Shown in pieces: positions 42,648 to 50,288 of a stretch of DNA of 64,000 nucleotides. The position numbers and the translations under genes were made by a program. The stretch covers positions 310,001 through 374,000 of the forward strand of contig JAUILN010000008.1 of NCBI GenBank assembly GCA_030432695.1. Reading direction: 5' to 3'. The notes below the pieces were generated by a model that made no database searches, had not been told where the DNA came from, and saw nothing but the letters and a program-made list of their open reading frames with translations. The stretch comes from a bacterium (lineage in GTDB: Bacteria; Planctomycetota; UBA1135; UBA2386). Numbering within the stretch: the stretch's first letter is position 1; each line of letters opens with the position of its first letter.

Positions 42648-42684
42648 CGCTCCTCGCTCGGACCGCGGGCTCCGACCACCCCGC

Positions 42685-43018
42685 TCACTTCCCCCCACCC
42701 CCCAACATCCCATCGATCCGCGCCAGCAGCTCGTCGTGCTCCGCGGACCCCTCCGCCGCGTAGTTGTAGTTGCGCAGGGCACTCGCCAGCTTGGTGAAGA
42801 ACTCGCGCGCCTGGTCCTTGCCCTCGAAGCGCAGCGTGTGCTCGTCGGCGACCGCGAGGCGGTGCATGCGCTCGAAGACCCGACGCTGCCGCGGCAGCGG
42901 GCAGGAGAGGTCGACCGGGTCGAAGGCGTCCTGCTGCAGGTAGCAGAGGTCGACGATGCGGGCCTTCTGGTAGACGACGAAGTCGTCGAGGGTCACGCCC
43001 TCTTCGCCGGTGACCGCC
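42685..43018 (-). pseudogene. 3' fragment of V-ATPase subunit A gene, copy B
   Basis: Encodes about the last 111 residues of subunit A ('AVTGEEGVTLDDFVVYQKARIVDLCYL' to 'MLGGGGK') with no internal stop. It is shorter than copy A and also lacks the catalytic half. The break at 43018 leads directly into the ParD/zeta module. Confidence 0.88.
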
Positions 43019-43137
43019 AGCGCCTGCCCACGCCGTCACCCCACCACGCGACCGACAACAAGCCCGCGATGGGGCTCCCCCGACTGGCACCGCACTACGC
43101 CTCGCGAACATGCCTCCGCGACAGGCCCTTGGCGCCT

Positions 43138-43154
43138 GGTAGCAATTTGCTACC
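43138..43154. promoter_or_regulatory. Perfect operator-like palindrome before the ParD-zeta module, copy B
   Basis: GGTAGCAA and TTGCTACC are perfect 8-bp arms around one T, 8 bp before the antitoxin ATG, where repressor binding would block translation signals or the promoter. Copy A at 37380 has one mismatch. Autoregulation by the antitoxin or complex is inferred from family behaviour. Confidence 0.7.
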
Positions 43155-43162
43155 CTGGACCC

Positions 43163-43534
43163 ATGAGCCAACCCGTGAAGCTGTCCGACGAGCTGGTCCT
43201 CGACGCCCGACTGGTCGGCGAGGTCGCCGAGAGGTCCATCGCGGGCCAGATCGAGTTCTGGGCGCAGCTCGGCCGCGCGATCGAACCCCTGCTCGACGGC
43301 TCACGCGCGCTGGCACTCAAGCGTGCGGGGAAGATCGCCGCCCTGTCCGAACGGATCGCTTCGGTGGACTCGAACGAGGGTCGACAGCGAGTCGCAGACT
43401 TCGTGCGCGAACGACCGTTCCCGCACTACGAACCCGCAGCAGATCGACCGGGTCATCTGATCCGGATCGAGTCGGATGGCACCCGAACCGTCGGCAGGTT
43501 CGTTCAGCGTCGATTCCAGCCAGCCGATGACTGA
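43163..43534 (+). CDS. ParD-like antitoxin, copy B
   Basis: 123 aa, the same length as copy A with about two dozen substitutions. 'KLSDELVLDARLVGEVAERSIAGQIEFWAQLGRAIE' is the ParD-like core. Its last codons overlap the zeta-like toxin start by 8 bp (ATGACTGA), typical of a coupled toxin-antitoxin operon. It is expected to bind the palindrome 8 bp upstream and the toxin. Confidence 0.83.
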   Translation: MSQPVKLSDELVLDARLVGEVAERSIAGQIEFWAQLGRAIEPLLDGSRALALKRAGKIAALSERIASVDSNEGRQRVADFVRERPFPHYEPAADRPGHLIRIESDGTRTVGRFVQRRFQPADD

Positions 43535-44111
43535 CTTCGCCTGGCTGGATCAGCGGCCGATCGTGGTCTGCATTGCTGGGTCGAATGGCGCGGGGAAGAC
43601 CACCTTCTTCCACGCGCATCTCGCCGACTGTGGGCTGCGCTACATCAACGCCGACGTCCTCGCCGAGCGACTCGAACTGGATCCGTACGTCGCAGCCCAG
43701 ATGGCCGAGTCGCTGCGTCGTAGCTTCCTCCGACGTGGCGAGAGCTTCGTCTTCGAGACCGTGTTCTCCGATCCCGCAGGGGACAAGCTCGCACTGCTCG
43801 CGGACGCGATCGAACTCGGCTTCCACGTCGTCGTCTGCTTCATCGGAATCGCGAACACCGAGACCTCTGAGCAACGGGTCTCGATGCGGGTCACGCAAGG
43901 CGGCCACGACGTGCCGGACGAGAAGCTCCGCGCACGCTTCGATCGGACGATCGAGAACCTGCGGCGAGCGATCATCCGCCTGCCACACGTCCTGGTGTTC
44001 GACAACGACGACCTGGCGTGCCCCTACGGCCTCGTCGCAGAGTTCGAGTCGGGCTCGATGATCCGGTCGAATCGGCCTCTACCCGCCTGGCTCCCGAATC
44101 TCCTGCCGTGA
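43527..44111 (+). CDS. Zeta-toxin-family kinase (toxin of ParD-zeta module)
   Basis: 194 aa. The P-loop GSNGAGKTT (18-26) follows a beta strand; 'YINADVLAERL' supplies the Asp of zeta toxins; 'RVTQGGHDVPDEKLRARFDRTIENL' gives the R..GGH.VP...R..R block that binds substrate and ATP. Zeta-family kinases phosphorylate UDP-N-acetylglucosamine-type precursors or other small molecules; the target here is unknown. All visible motifs are intact, unlike the stub at 37768. The gene ends 19 bp from the convergent stop of the V-ATPase A gene. Confidence 0.88.
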   Translation: MTDFAWLDQRPIVVCIAGSNGAGKTTFFHAHLADCGLRYINADVLAERLELDPYVAAQMAESLRRSFLRRGESFVFETVFSDPAGDKLALLADAIELGFHVVVCFIGIANTETSEQRVSMRVTQGGHDVPDEKLRARFDRTIENLRRAIIRLPHVLVFDNDDLACPYGLVAEFESGSMIRSNRPLPAWLPNLLP

Positions 44112-44130
44112 CCCGCGCGCCCCATCGTAG

Positions 44131-45960
44131 TCACCTCCCCCCACCCCCCAACATCCCATCGATCCGCGCCAGCAGCTCGTCGTGCTCCGCGGACCCCTCC
44201 GCCGCATAGTTGTAGTTGCGCAAGGCACTCGCCAGCCTGGTGAAGAACTCGCGCACCTGGTCCTTGTCGGCGAAGCGCAGGGTGTGCTCGTCGGCGACCG
44301 CGAGGCGGTGCATCCGCTCGAAGACCCGGCGCTGCCTCGGCAAGGGGCACGTCACGTCGACCGGGTCGAAGGCGTCCTGCTGCAGGTAGCAGAGGTCGAC
44401 GATGCGGGCCTTCTGGTAGACCACGAAGTCGGCGATGGTCACGCCCTCTTCGCCGGTGACGGCCATCATCCGATCCACGGCGTCGCCCCGGGTCAGCAGC
44501 TCGTGGACCTGCGCGACCTGATCCGGCCACTGGGCGCCGAAGTTGCGCGTGAAGAACGGTCGCAACTGCTCGCGGTAACGCGACCAGGAGGTGAGCGGGT
44601 CGACCGCGGGGTAGAAGCGCTTGTAGGCACGGTCGGCGCTGAGGCCGAGGAAGCACTTCACGGTGGCCAGGGTCGACTGGGTGACCGGCTCCTCGAAGTT
44701 GCCGCCTGCTGGCGACACGGTGCCGATCATCGTCAGCGAGCCGCTGCGGCCATCGGGGAAGCGCAGCAACCCGGCGCGCTCGTAGACCGCCTTGATCGAC
44801 GAGTCGAGGTAGGCCGGGAAGGCCTCTTCGCCGGGGATCTCCTCCAGCCGGCCGGAGGTCTCGCGCATCGCCTGGGCCCAGCGCGAGGTCGAGTCGGCGA
44901 TCAGCAGCACGTCGAGGCCGGTCTGCCGGTAGTACTCGGCGATGGTGATGCCGGTGTAGATCGACGCCTCGCGCGCCGCGACCGGCATCGACGAGGTGTT
45001 GCAGATCACGATCGTGCGATCCATCAGCGACCCGCCGCCGCGCGGGTCGTCCATGTTCGGGAACTCGTGGATCGTCTCGACCACCTCGCCGGCTCGCTCG
45101 CCGCAGGCCACCACGATCACCACGTCGACATCGGAGTAGCGGGCGATCAGGCCCTGCAACACGGTCTTGCCGGCGCCGAAGGGTCCCGGGATGCAGGCGG
45201 TGCCGCCGCGCGCGATCGGGAAGAAGGTGTCGATGAGCCGCATCGTGGTGGTCATCGGCTCCTCGGGATAGACGCGCTCGCAGTCGCCGCGGCGCAGCAT
45301 CTGTGCGGGCAGCGCGCGCCGCACCGGCCAGGTGCGCAGCATCGCGACCTCGTGCTCGGTGCCGTCCGCGGTGCGGAGCCGCGCGACCGGCACGTCGCCG
45401 GGGAAGTTGCCCTGCGCGATCCACACCACCTCGGCCTCGTCGTCCAGTTCGAACGGCGCCAGGATGTGGTGCTGCAGCCGCCGCTCAGGCACGACCCCGA
45501 GTACCGCACCGGCGCGGACCCGGTCGCCGACCCGCACGCTCGGCTGGAAGGCCCACTCCTTGCGCGCGTCGACCGCGACCTGGTCGACGCCGCGCGGCAG
45601 GAACGCGCCGAAGTCGCGGGCGAGATCCTCGAGCGGGTTCTGCAGGCCGTCGTAGATGTTGCCGAGCAGGCCCGGGCCGAGCTGCACCGACAGGAGCCGG
45701 CCGGTCTGCTCCACCGGGTCGCCGATGCCGACGCCGCGGGTGCTCTCGAAGACCTGCGCCTCGGCGAGGCGGCCGCGGATCCGCAGCACCTCGCCCATCA
45801 GCCGCTCGGCGCGCTGGCCGGGTGCGGCCGGCGGGCAGACGTAGAGGACCTCGTTCTTGGTCCACTCGCCCTGGCCCGGAGGCAGCTCGGCGGTGATCAG
45901 GTCGTCCTGCACCGCGACGACGCGGGCCAACGCGGTCCGGGATTCAGTGGTGCTCGTCAT
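44131..45960 (-). CDS. ntpA: V-type ATPase subunit A (catalytic)
   Basis: 609 aa. Walker A is GPFGAGKT (259-266); 'VIVVACGERAGEVVE', 'IADSTSRWAQAMRE', 'EEAFPAYLDSSIKAVYERAG' and 'TVSPAGGNFEEPVTQSTL' are standard for catalytic A subunits, as is the about 90-residue insertion before the P-loop domain. It hydrolyses or makes ATP in the V1 head together with subunit B. It is the last gene of the operon here, overlapping the DUF2764 gene by 17 bp. Its 3' end exists as two broken copies farther left. Confidence 0.96.
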   Translation of the reverse strand: MTSTTESRTALARVVAVQDDLITAELPPGQGEWTKNEVLYVCPPAAPGQRAERLMGEVLRIRGRLAEAQVFESTRGVGIGDPVEQTGRLLSVQLGPGLLGNIYDGLQNPLEDLARDFGAFLPRGVDQVAVDARKEWAFQPSVRVGDRVRAGAVLGVVPERRLQHHILAPFELDDEAEVVWIAQGNFPGDVPVARLRTADGTEHEVAMLRTWPVRRALPAQMLRRGDCERVYPEEPMTTTMRLIDTFFPIARGGTACIPGPFGAGKTVLQGLIARYSDVDVVIVVACGERAGEVVETIHEFPNMDDPRGGGSLMDRTIVICNTSSMPVAAREASIYTGITIAEYYRQTGLDVLLIADSTSRWAQAMRETSGRLEEIPGEEAFPAYLDSSIKAVYERAGLLRFPDGRSGSLTMIGTVSPAGGNFEEPVTQSTLATVKCFLGLSADRAYKRFYPAVDPLTSWSRYREQLRPFFTRNFGAQWPDQVAQVHELLTRGDAVDRMMAVTGEEGVTIADFVVYQKARIVDLCYLQQDAFDPVDVTCPLPRQRRVFERMHRLAVADEHTLRFADKDQVREFFTRLASALRNYNYAAEGSAEHDELLARIDGMLGGGGR

Positions 45961-46687
45961 CGGAGGTCTCGGGCTGGGGTGCGAAGGACAGCGCATGCCC
46001 GGCACGCGCGGCGTCGAGCAGGGTGTGGAAGCGACGGTCCGCGGCGCCGGGGTCGTGGCGGACCGCACGGTCGATCAGGCCCCACTTCAGGACCCAGACG
46101 ACGACCGCGACGAGGTCGAAGTGGTGGCCGAAGCCGCGCTCTTCGAGCTGGCGCCAGCTCGCGGTGATCAGCAGGCGCTCGAGGCCGACCGCGTCGCCGG
46201 CCCGCAGCAGCCGCTCGGCGTCGGCCAGCCACCCGTGCAGCGCGCCGAGGCCGAAGCGGGCCGCATTCCAGCCGCGGCGGATCCGCGCGCAGGTCTCCGG
46301 GTCGCCGAAGACCTCGGTCGGCGCCGACTGCCCGGCCTGGCGTCGCCGCAGCCCGGCCACCAGGGTGCGCAGCTCGAAGCGATCCTGCACGACCCGCGCG
46401 AGCTCCGCTGCGCCGCGGTCGGCGAGTTCGGCGAGCAGGTCGGCGACCGTCGCGACCAGCTCCCGGTCGGTGACCCCGATCGGCAACAGCTCCCAGGCCA
46501 ACGCCCGCTCGATCCGGCCGAGCAGCGCGCGGTCGTCGTCGTCCATCCAGCCGAGCCGCTGCTCCAGGCGGATCCGGTTGATCGGCGTGCGGTCGCAGAC
46601 GAACGGCACCGCGGCCCCTCCCGACCGCGGCAGCGCCAGGTGCGGCAGGCTCGCCATCAGCATCGTGTAGCGGTCGGTCGCGCTCAT
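45944..46687 (-). CDS. DUF2764 protein, V-ATPase operon accessory (subunit C-like)
   Basis: 247 aa, helical, no signal or membrane segment. 'MSATDRYTMLMASLPHLALP', 'TPINRIRLEQRLGWMDDDDRALL' and 'AARFGLGALHGWLADAERLL' fit DUF2764, the gene found between subunits E and A in Chlamydia- and spirochete-type V-ATPase operons, where it takes the place expected for the stalk subunit C. It sits between E (13 bp gap) and A (17 bp overlap), exactly that local order. A role linking V1 to the membrane sector is inferred. Confidence 0.82.
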   Translation of the reverse strand: MSATDRYTMLMASLPHLALPRSGGAAVPFVCDRTPINRIRLEQRLGWMDDDDRALLGRIERALAWELLPIGVTDRELVATVADLLAELADRGAAELARVVQDRFELRTLVAGLRRRQAGQSAPTEVFGDPETCARIRRGWNAARFGLGALHGWLADAERLLRAGDAVGLERLLITASWRQLEERGFGHHFDLVAVVVWVLKWGLIDRAVRHDPGAADRRFHTLLDAARAGHALSFAPQPETSDDEHH

Positions 46688-46700
46688 CTGGCCAGCCCTC

Positions 46701-47405
46701 TCAGGCGACGACTCCGTCGATCAAGGCGCGGAAGCGCGGCTGCAGGTGGCGGAGCACCACCGCACTGACCGCGGCGGGATCGAGATCCACGCGGACCTTG
46801 TCGCCATCGAGCCGCAGCGAGAGCCCCTGCAGCTCCCTGCCGCCGGCGCGGAAGGTCACGCCGTCGCGGAGCACCTCGGTGGCGACGTGCCGCGCGAAGC
46901 CGGTCAGCGGACCTTCGCTCTCGGCCTTGGCGTCGCGGCGGAGCTGCTCGAGGTCGACCGCCTCGGCCGGCAGCACCACCTCCACCGAGCCCGCGGCCTG
47001 CACCGGCGCGCGCACCGCACCGGCCACCGCCACGACCATCCGGCCGAGCAGCTCCGGATCCTCGACCGCCTTCTTGACCATCCGCGAGACCTGCTCCTTG
47101 AAGCGACGATCGAGCTGCTCGGTGAGCCCGAGCACCGCGTCGCGGACCGCGACCCGCACCGCCTCGGTCGCGGCGCGCTGCAGATCCTCGGCCTCGCGCC
47201 GAGCCGTCTCGACGATGCGCCGCGCCTCGGCCTCGGCCTCCCTGCGAATCTCCTGCGCGCGGACCTCCGCCGCGGCGACCCGCGCCGCCGCCTGCTGCTC
47301 GCCGGCCTGCACGCCCTCGCCGCGCAGCCGTTCGATCAACGCCTCGACGCCGCTCGCGACCACGCCCTGCCGCTCACGGCCCTCGGCTTGCTTCGGATCG
47401 ACCAT
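46701..47405 (-). CDS. ntpE: V-type ATPase subunit E (peripheral stalk)
   Basis: 234 aa. A long charged N-terminal coiled coil (about 15-95, rich in Ala, Glu and Arg: 'ARVAAAEVRAQEIRREAEAEARRIVETARREAEDLQ') is followed by a globular alpha/beta domain, the pattern of subunit E, which forms part of the stator. It lies 11 bp downstream of K and 13 bp upstream of DUF2764. No separate G/H-like stalk gene is seen in this operon. The frame extends upstream but that part overlaps subunit K and is not conserved. Confidence 0.85.
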   Translation of the reverse strand: MVDPKQAEGRERQGVVASGVEALIERLRGEGVQAGEQQAAARVAAAEVRAQEIRREAEAEARRIVETARREAEDLQRAATEAVRVAVRDAVLGLTEQLDRRFKEQVSRMVKKAVEDPELLGRMVVAVAGAVRAPVQAAGSVEVVLPAEAVDLEQLRRDAKAESEGPLTGFARHVATEVLRDGVTFRAGGRELQGLSLRLDGDKVRVDLDPAAVSAVVLRHLQPRFRALIDGVVA

Positions 47406-47416
47406 GGTCTCGCTCC

Positions 47417-47866
47417 TCAGGACTGCGGGATCCCGCCGGCCGCGACCAGCGCGAAGATGAACGCGAACACCGCGAAGCCCTCGACGATCGCCGCGGGCGC
47501 CAACGACAGACCGAAGATCTCCGGCTTGGCCTTCGAGGCCTGGATCGCCGAGGCACACGCCGCACCCTGCCGCATCGCGCTGAACAGCAGCGCCACGCCG
47601 CAGAGGATGCCGATGCCGGCCAGGCCACCCGCGGTGTTCGCGGTGACCTCCCGCTGCAGCGAGAACATCACCACGATGCCGTAGACCACCTGCGAGCTCG
47701 GCATCGCCGACACGCCCACGAAGCGGCCGTGACCCCGCTCGGTCTCGAGCATCGCGCCGATCGCCGCCTGGCCAGCGACCGCACAGCCGATGACGCTGCC
47801 GATGGCGCCGAGCGCGATCGGCGCGTAGAGCCCGGCCCAGCCGAGCGCGATTGCCAGTTCGTTCAT
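47417..47866 (-). CDS. ntpK: V-type ATPase subunit K (membrane rotor ring)
   Basis: 149 aa with four transmembrane helices in two hairpins. The ion-binding carboxylate is Glu129 in the last helix ('APAAIVEGFAVFAF'). Gln59 ('MPSSQVVYG') and Gln100 ('SAMRQGAACASA') sit where the Na+-ligand glutamines lie in Enterococcus hirae NtpK; the 29-residue spacing from Gln100 to Glu129 equals Q110 to E139 there (recalled from the literature). Na+ coupling is therefore possible but not proven. The stop of subunit I overlaps the start of K by 4 bp. Confidence 0.93.
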   Translation of the reverse strand: MNELAIALGWAGLYAPIALGAIGSVIGCAVAGQAAIGAMLETERGHGRFVGVSAMPSSQVVYGIVVMFSLQREVTANTAGGLAGIGILCGVALLFSAMRQGAACASAIQASKAKPEIFGLSLAPAAIVEGFAVFAFIFALVAAGGIPQS

Positions 47867-49659
47867 CTCTTGGCTTCCTTCCGGGCGAAGCGGCGGAACG
47901 GCCGCCCCTCCTCACCCAGACCCCATTGGTAGAACTCGATGAAGTTGAGGCGCAGGCCGTGGACGAAGCCGCCGACCAGGCCGAGGGCGAGGTTGATCGC
48001 GTGGCCGACGAGCAGCACCAACAGCGACAGCAGCACGCCGAGGCCGGGCACCGACTCGCGGATGTCGACCGCCATGCCGTTGAAGGTCACCGCCAGCGAC
48101 GAGCTGGCCAGCCCGAGCGCGAACAGCCGCAGGTAGCTGAGCACGTCGCCGAACAGGCGGGTCACGTTGGTGAGCGCGAGGGCCCCGCCACCGAGTCGCT
48201 TCAGCAGGTCGAACGGCGCGGCGATCGGCCGGCGGTCGGTGAACAGCAGAACCAGCGCGAGACCGGTGACCACCAGGGGCAGCCCGAAGCCGGCCTCGGG
48301 GGCGAGCCAGAGACCGAGCCCGCCGCCGAGCACCGCGATCCAACCGAGGTTCGGCAGGCGGGCCGCGAGTCCCGGCGCGCGCCACGCGACCACCGCGTTG
48401 GCCATCGCGAGGTGCGCGCAGCCGACCAGCACCGACAGCTTCATCATGCTGTCGAAGTCGCCGAGGTCGAGGACTGCGAGGCGCGCCAGGGCGGTGCCTT
48501 CGGCCGGCGCGAAGCCGAACCAGCTCCCGCACAGCGCGCCGTAGACCAGCGAGGCGAGCAGGATCGTCGCGCCGAGCGCGCGGACCCGTCGGCCGGTGGC
48601 GGAGTGGCCGAGCCGACGCCAACCCCAGGCGAGACCCAGCCCCAGCAGCAGCGCGTAGCCGGCGTCGGCGAGGATCATCGCGAAGAACAACGCGAAGCTG
48701 AACGCCACCACCGGTGACGGATCCCAGTCGCGGGCATTCGGGGTCTGGTAGAAGCTGACCAGCTGCTCGCCACCGCCGGCGACGCCGCGCGGATTGTCGA
48801 GCAGCGTCGGCGGGTGCTCGTCGGCTTCGGGATCGGCCAGCAGGAGCGCGGCGGCATGCGACTCGGCGAAGGCGCGGAGCGCGGCGAGTTCGCGGACCGG
48901 CGCCCAGCCGGCGACGAGCGCCAGCGGTCCCTGGTCCTCCACCAACGACGCGGCTTCGTGGCGGGCGGCGTGGTCTTCGGCGCGGGCGAGGTTCTGCAGG
49001 ATCAGGTCGATCCAGCGGGTCTTGGCGAGCAGGCTCGAGTGGACCTCGTCGAGCTCGGCCTCGACCTGCTCGATGCGTTCCTCCAGGTCGGCGAGCGCCA
49101 CGCCGCCGGTGTGGGTCCGCGGCACCGGCATCGCGTCGGGGGAAGGCTCCCCGGGGGCGATCACCACGATCCAACTGAGCCGGCTGTCGCGGTGGACCTC
49201 CTGCCAGACGAGGTCGCTCTGCTCGACCCGCGCGCGGCGAGCCAGCGGCACCTCGTAGAACCACAGCTTCTGGCCGCCGAGCTGTGCGGGGCCGGGGAAG
49301 CGGAAGCGGCCCCAGGGGGTCAGCTCCTTGATGCGGGCTTCGAGGCGATCGCGCTCGTCCTCCAGCAAGGCCCGGCGGTGTTCGTCGTCGTGGACCGCCT
49401 CGACCACGGCATCGAGGTCGAAGCGCTCCTCGTCGTGGAGCTGGCGGCGGCGCGGCTTCGCGGCCAGCAACACGCGCAGGGCCTCAGTGACCCGGCGGTC
49501 GCGGCCCTCGAGCACCTGGTCGAGCGGTGTGGCGGTCGCACGGCGACAGTCGAGCGGCTCCAGGTGCGCGCAGCCGAGGTCCTGCAGACCGGCCAGCAGG
49601 CGGTCGCGGTCGCCTACGGGTGCGACCAGCACGAAGCGTTGCACCGCGAGGATCGTCAT
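47863..49659 (-). CDS. ntpI: V-type ATPase subunit I (a-subunit homolog)
   Basis: 598 aa. The N-terminal about 320 residues are a cytoplasmic coiled-coil region ('LADLEERIEQVEAELDEVHSSLLAKTRWIDLILQNLA'); the C-terminal part has seven or eight membrane helices, beginning 'VVAFSFALFFAMILADAGYALLLGLGLAWG'. The essential stator arginine is in 'GDVLSYLRLFALGLASSSLA'. This subunit provides ion half-channels next to the K ring. Start codon overlaps the end of subunit D; its stop overlaps the start of K. Confidence 0.94.
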   Translation of the reverse strand: MTILAVQRFVLVAPVGDRDRLLAGLQDLGCAHLEPLDCRRATATPLDQVLEGRDRRVTEALRVLLAAKPRRRQLHDEERFDLDAVVEAVHDDEHRRALLEDERDRLEARIKELTPWGRFRFPGPAQLGGQKLWFYEVPLARRARVEQSDLVWQEVHRDSRLSWIVVIAPGEPSPDAMPVPRTHTGGVALADLEERIEQVEAELDEVHSSLLAKTRWIDLILQNLARAEDHAARHEAASLVEDQGPLALVAGWAPVRELAALRAFAESHAAALLLADPEADEHPPTLLDNPRGVAGGGEQLVSFYQTPNARDWDPSPVVAFSFALFFAMILADAGYALLLGLGLAWGWRRLGHSATGRRVRALGATILLASLVYGALCGSWFGFAPAEGTALARLAVLDLGDFDSMMKLSVLVGCAHLAMANAVVAWRAPGLAARLPNLGWIAVLGGGLGLWLAPEAGFGLPLVVTGLALVLLFTDRRPIAAPFDLLKRLGGGALALTNVTRLFGDVLSYLRLFALGLASSSLAVTFNGMAVDIRESVPGLGVLLSLLVLLVGHAINLALGLVGGFVHGLRLNFIEFYQWGLGEEGRPFRRFARKEAKR

Positions 49660-50288
49660 CGCCCCGACTCCCCGCCGGATGCTCCGCCGGCGCTGCGCAG
49701 CGTGGCCCGCTGCTTGGCGATCTTGGCGCGGACCACCGCGGCGCGCTCGGCGTCCGACAGGTGCAACTGGATCCGCCGCACGTGCTCCTCGGCCTGGGGG
49801 ATCAGCACCTTCTCGAACAGGTTGACCCGCTGGGTGATCTTCACCACCGCGCGCTCCAGGCGGGCGAGGCGCTCGGTGGCGACACCGACCGCGTAGCCGT
49901 GCAGCAATGCCTCGCGGAGTCGCTCCACCAGCGGCTCGGTCCAGTGCGGGCGGCCGAGGAACGAGTAGTCGGCGACGGCGACGTCCACGCCATCAAGCAC
50001 CGGCAGGCGCACGCCGAGCAGGTTCTCCTCGCGGAGCTGCAGGCCCGCGACCCGCACCAGGCCATCGAGACCGACCCGCTCGTCGGCGAGCATCGGCAGC
50101 TTCCGACCGGCGTCCGCGACCTGGCGTTCGTACTGCTGGCGCGCCGCGGCGAGAGCCGCCCGCGCCTTCGCCCGCTCGGCCAGCAACTGGCGGCGCTTGA
50201 GGTCGAGCGACGGCAGGAACTGGCGGTAGTCGCGGAGCGCGCGGCGCTGCCGCTGCAGTTCGGCCTTGTTGAGGGCCAGGCGGCTCAC
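49656..50288 (-). CDS. ntpD: V-type ATPase subunit D (central rotor shaft)
   Basis: 210 aa from a GTG overlapping the subunit B stop by 4 bp (GTGA). 'LALNKAELQRQRRALRDYRQFLPSLDLKRRQLLAE' at the N terminus and 'ERLARLERAVVKITQRVNLFEKVLIPQAEEHVRRIQLHLSDAERAAVVRAKIAKQ' at the C terminus form the antiparallel coiled coil of the rotor shaft. A longer frame exists upstream but lies inside subunit B and lacks conservation. Confidence 0.92.
   Translation of the reverse strand: MSRLALNKAELQRQRRALRDYRQFLPSLDLKRRQLLAERAKARAALAAARQQYERQVADAGRKLPMLADERVGLDGLVRVAGLQLREENLLGVRLPVLDGVDVAVADYSFLGRPHWTEPLVERLREALLHGYAVGVATERLARLERAVVKITQRVNLFEKVLIPQAEEHVRRIQLHLSDAERAAVVRAKIAKQRATLRSAGGASGGESGR

Larger units (their letters stand above)
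42276..43018. repeat. Direct repeat, copy B (C-terminal-domain end + DUF433 + V-ATPase A 3' end)
   Basis: Partner of 37888-38630 with a constant 4388 bp offset. It ends sharply at about 43018, in the V-ATPase A fragment, 120 bp before the operator of the second ParD-like gene. Confidence 0.75.

Noticed and set aside
37380..44111. Insertion sequence or integron as the source of the duplicated blocks
   Set aside because: No transposase, integrase or terminal inverted repeats could be found at the block edges.
44182..46167. Plus-strand frame of 661 codons
   Set aside because: Antisense to V-ATPase A and DUF2764, with no family signature.
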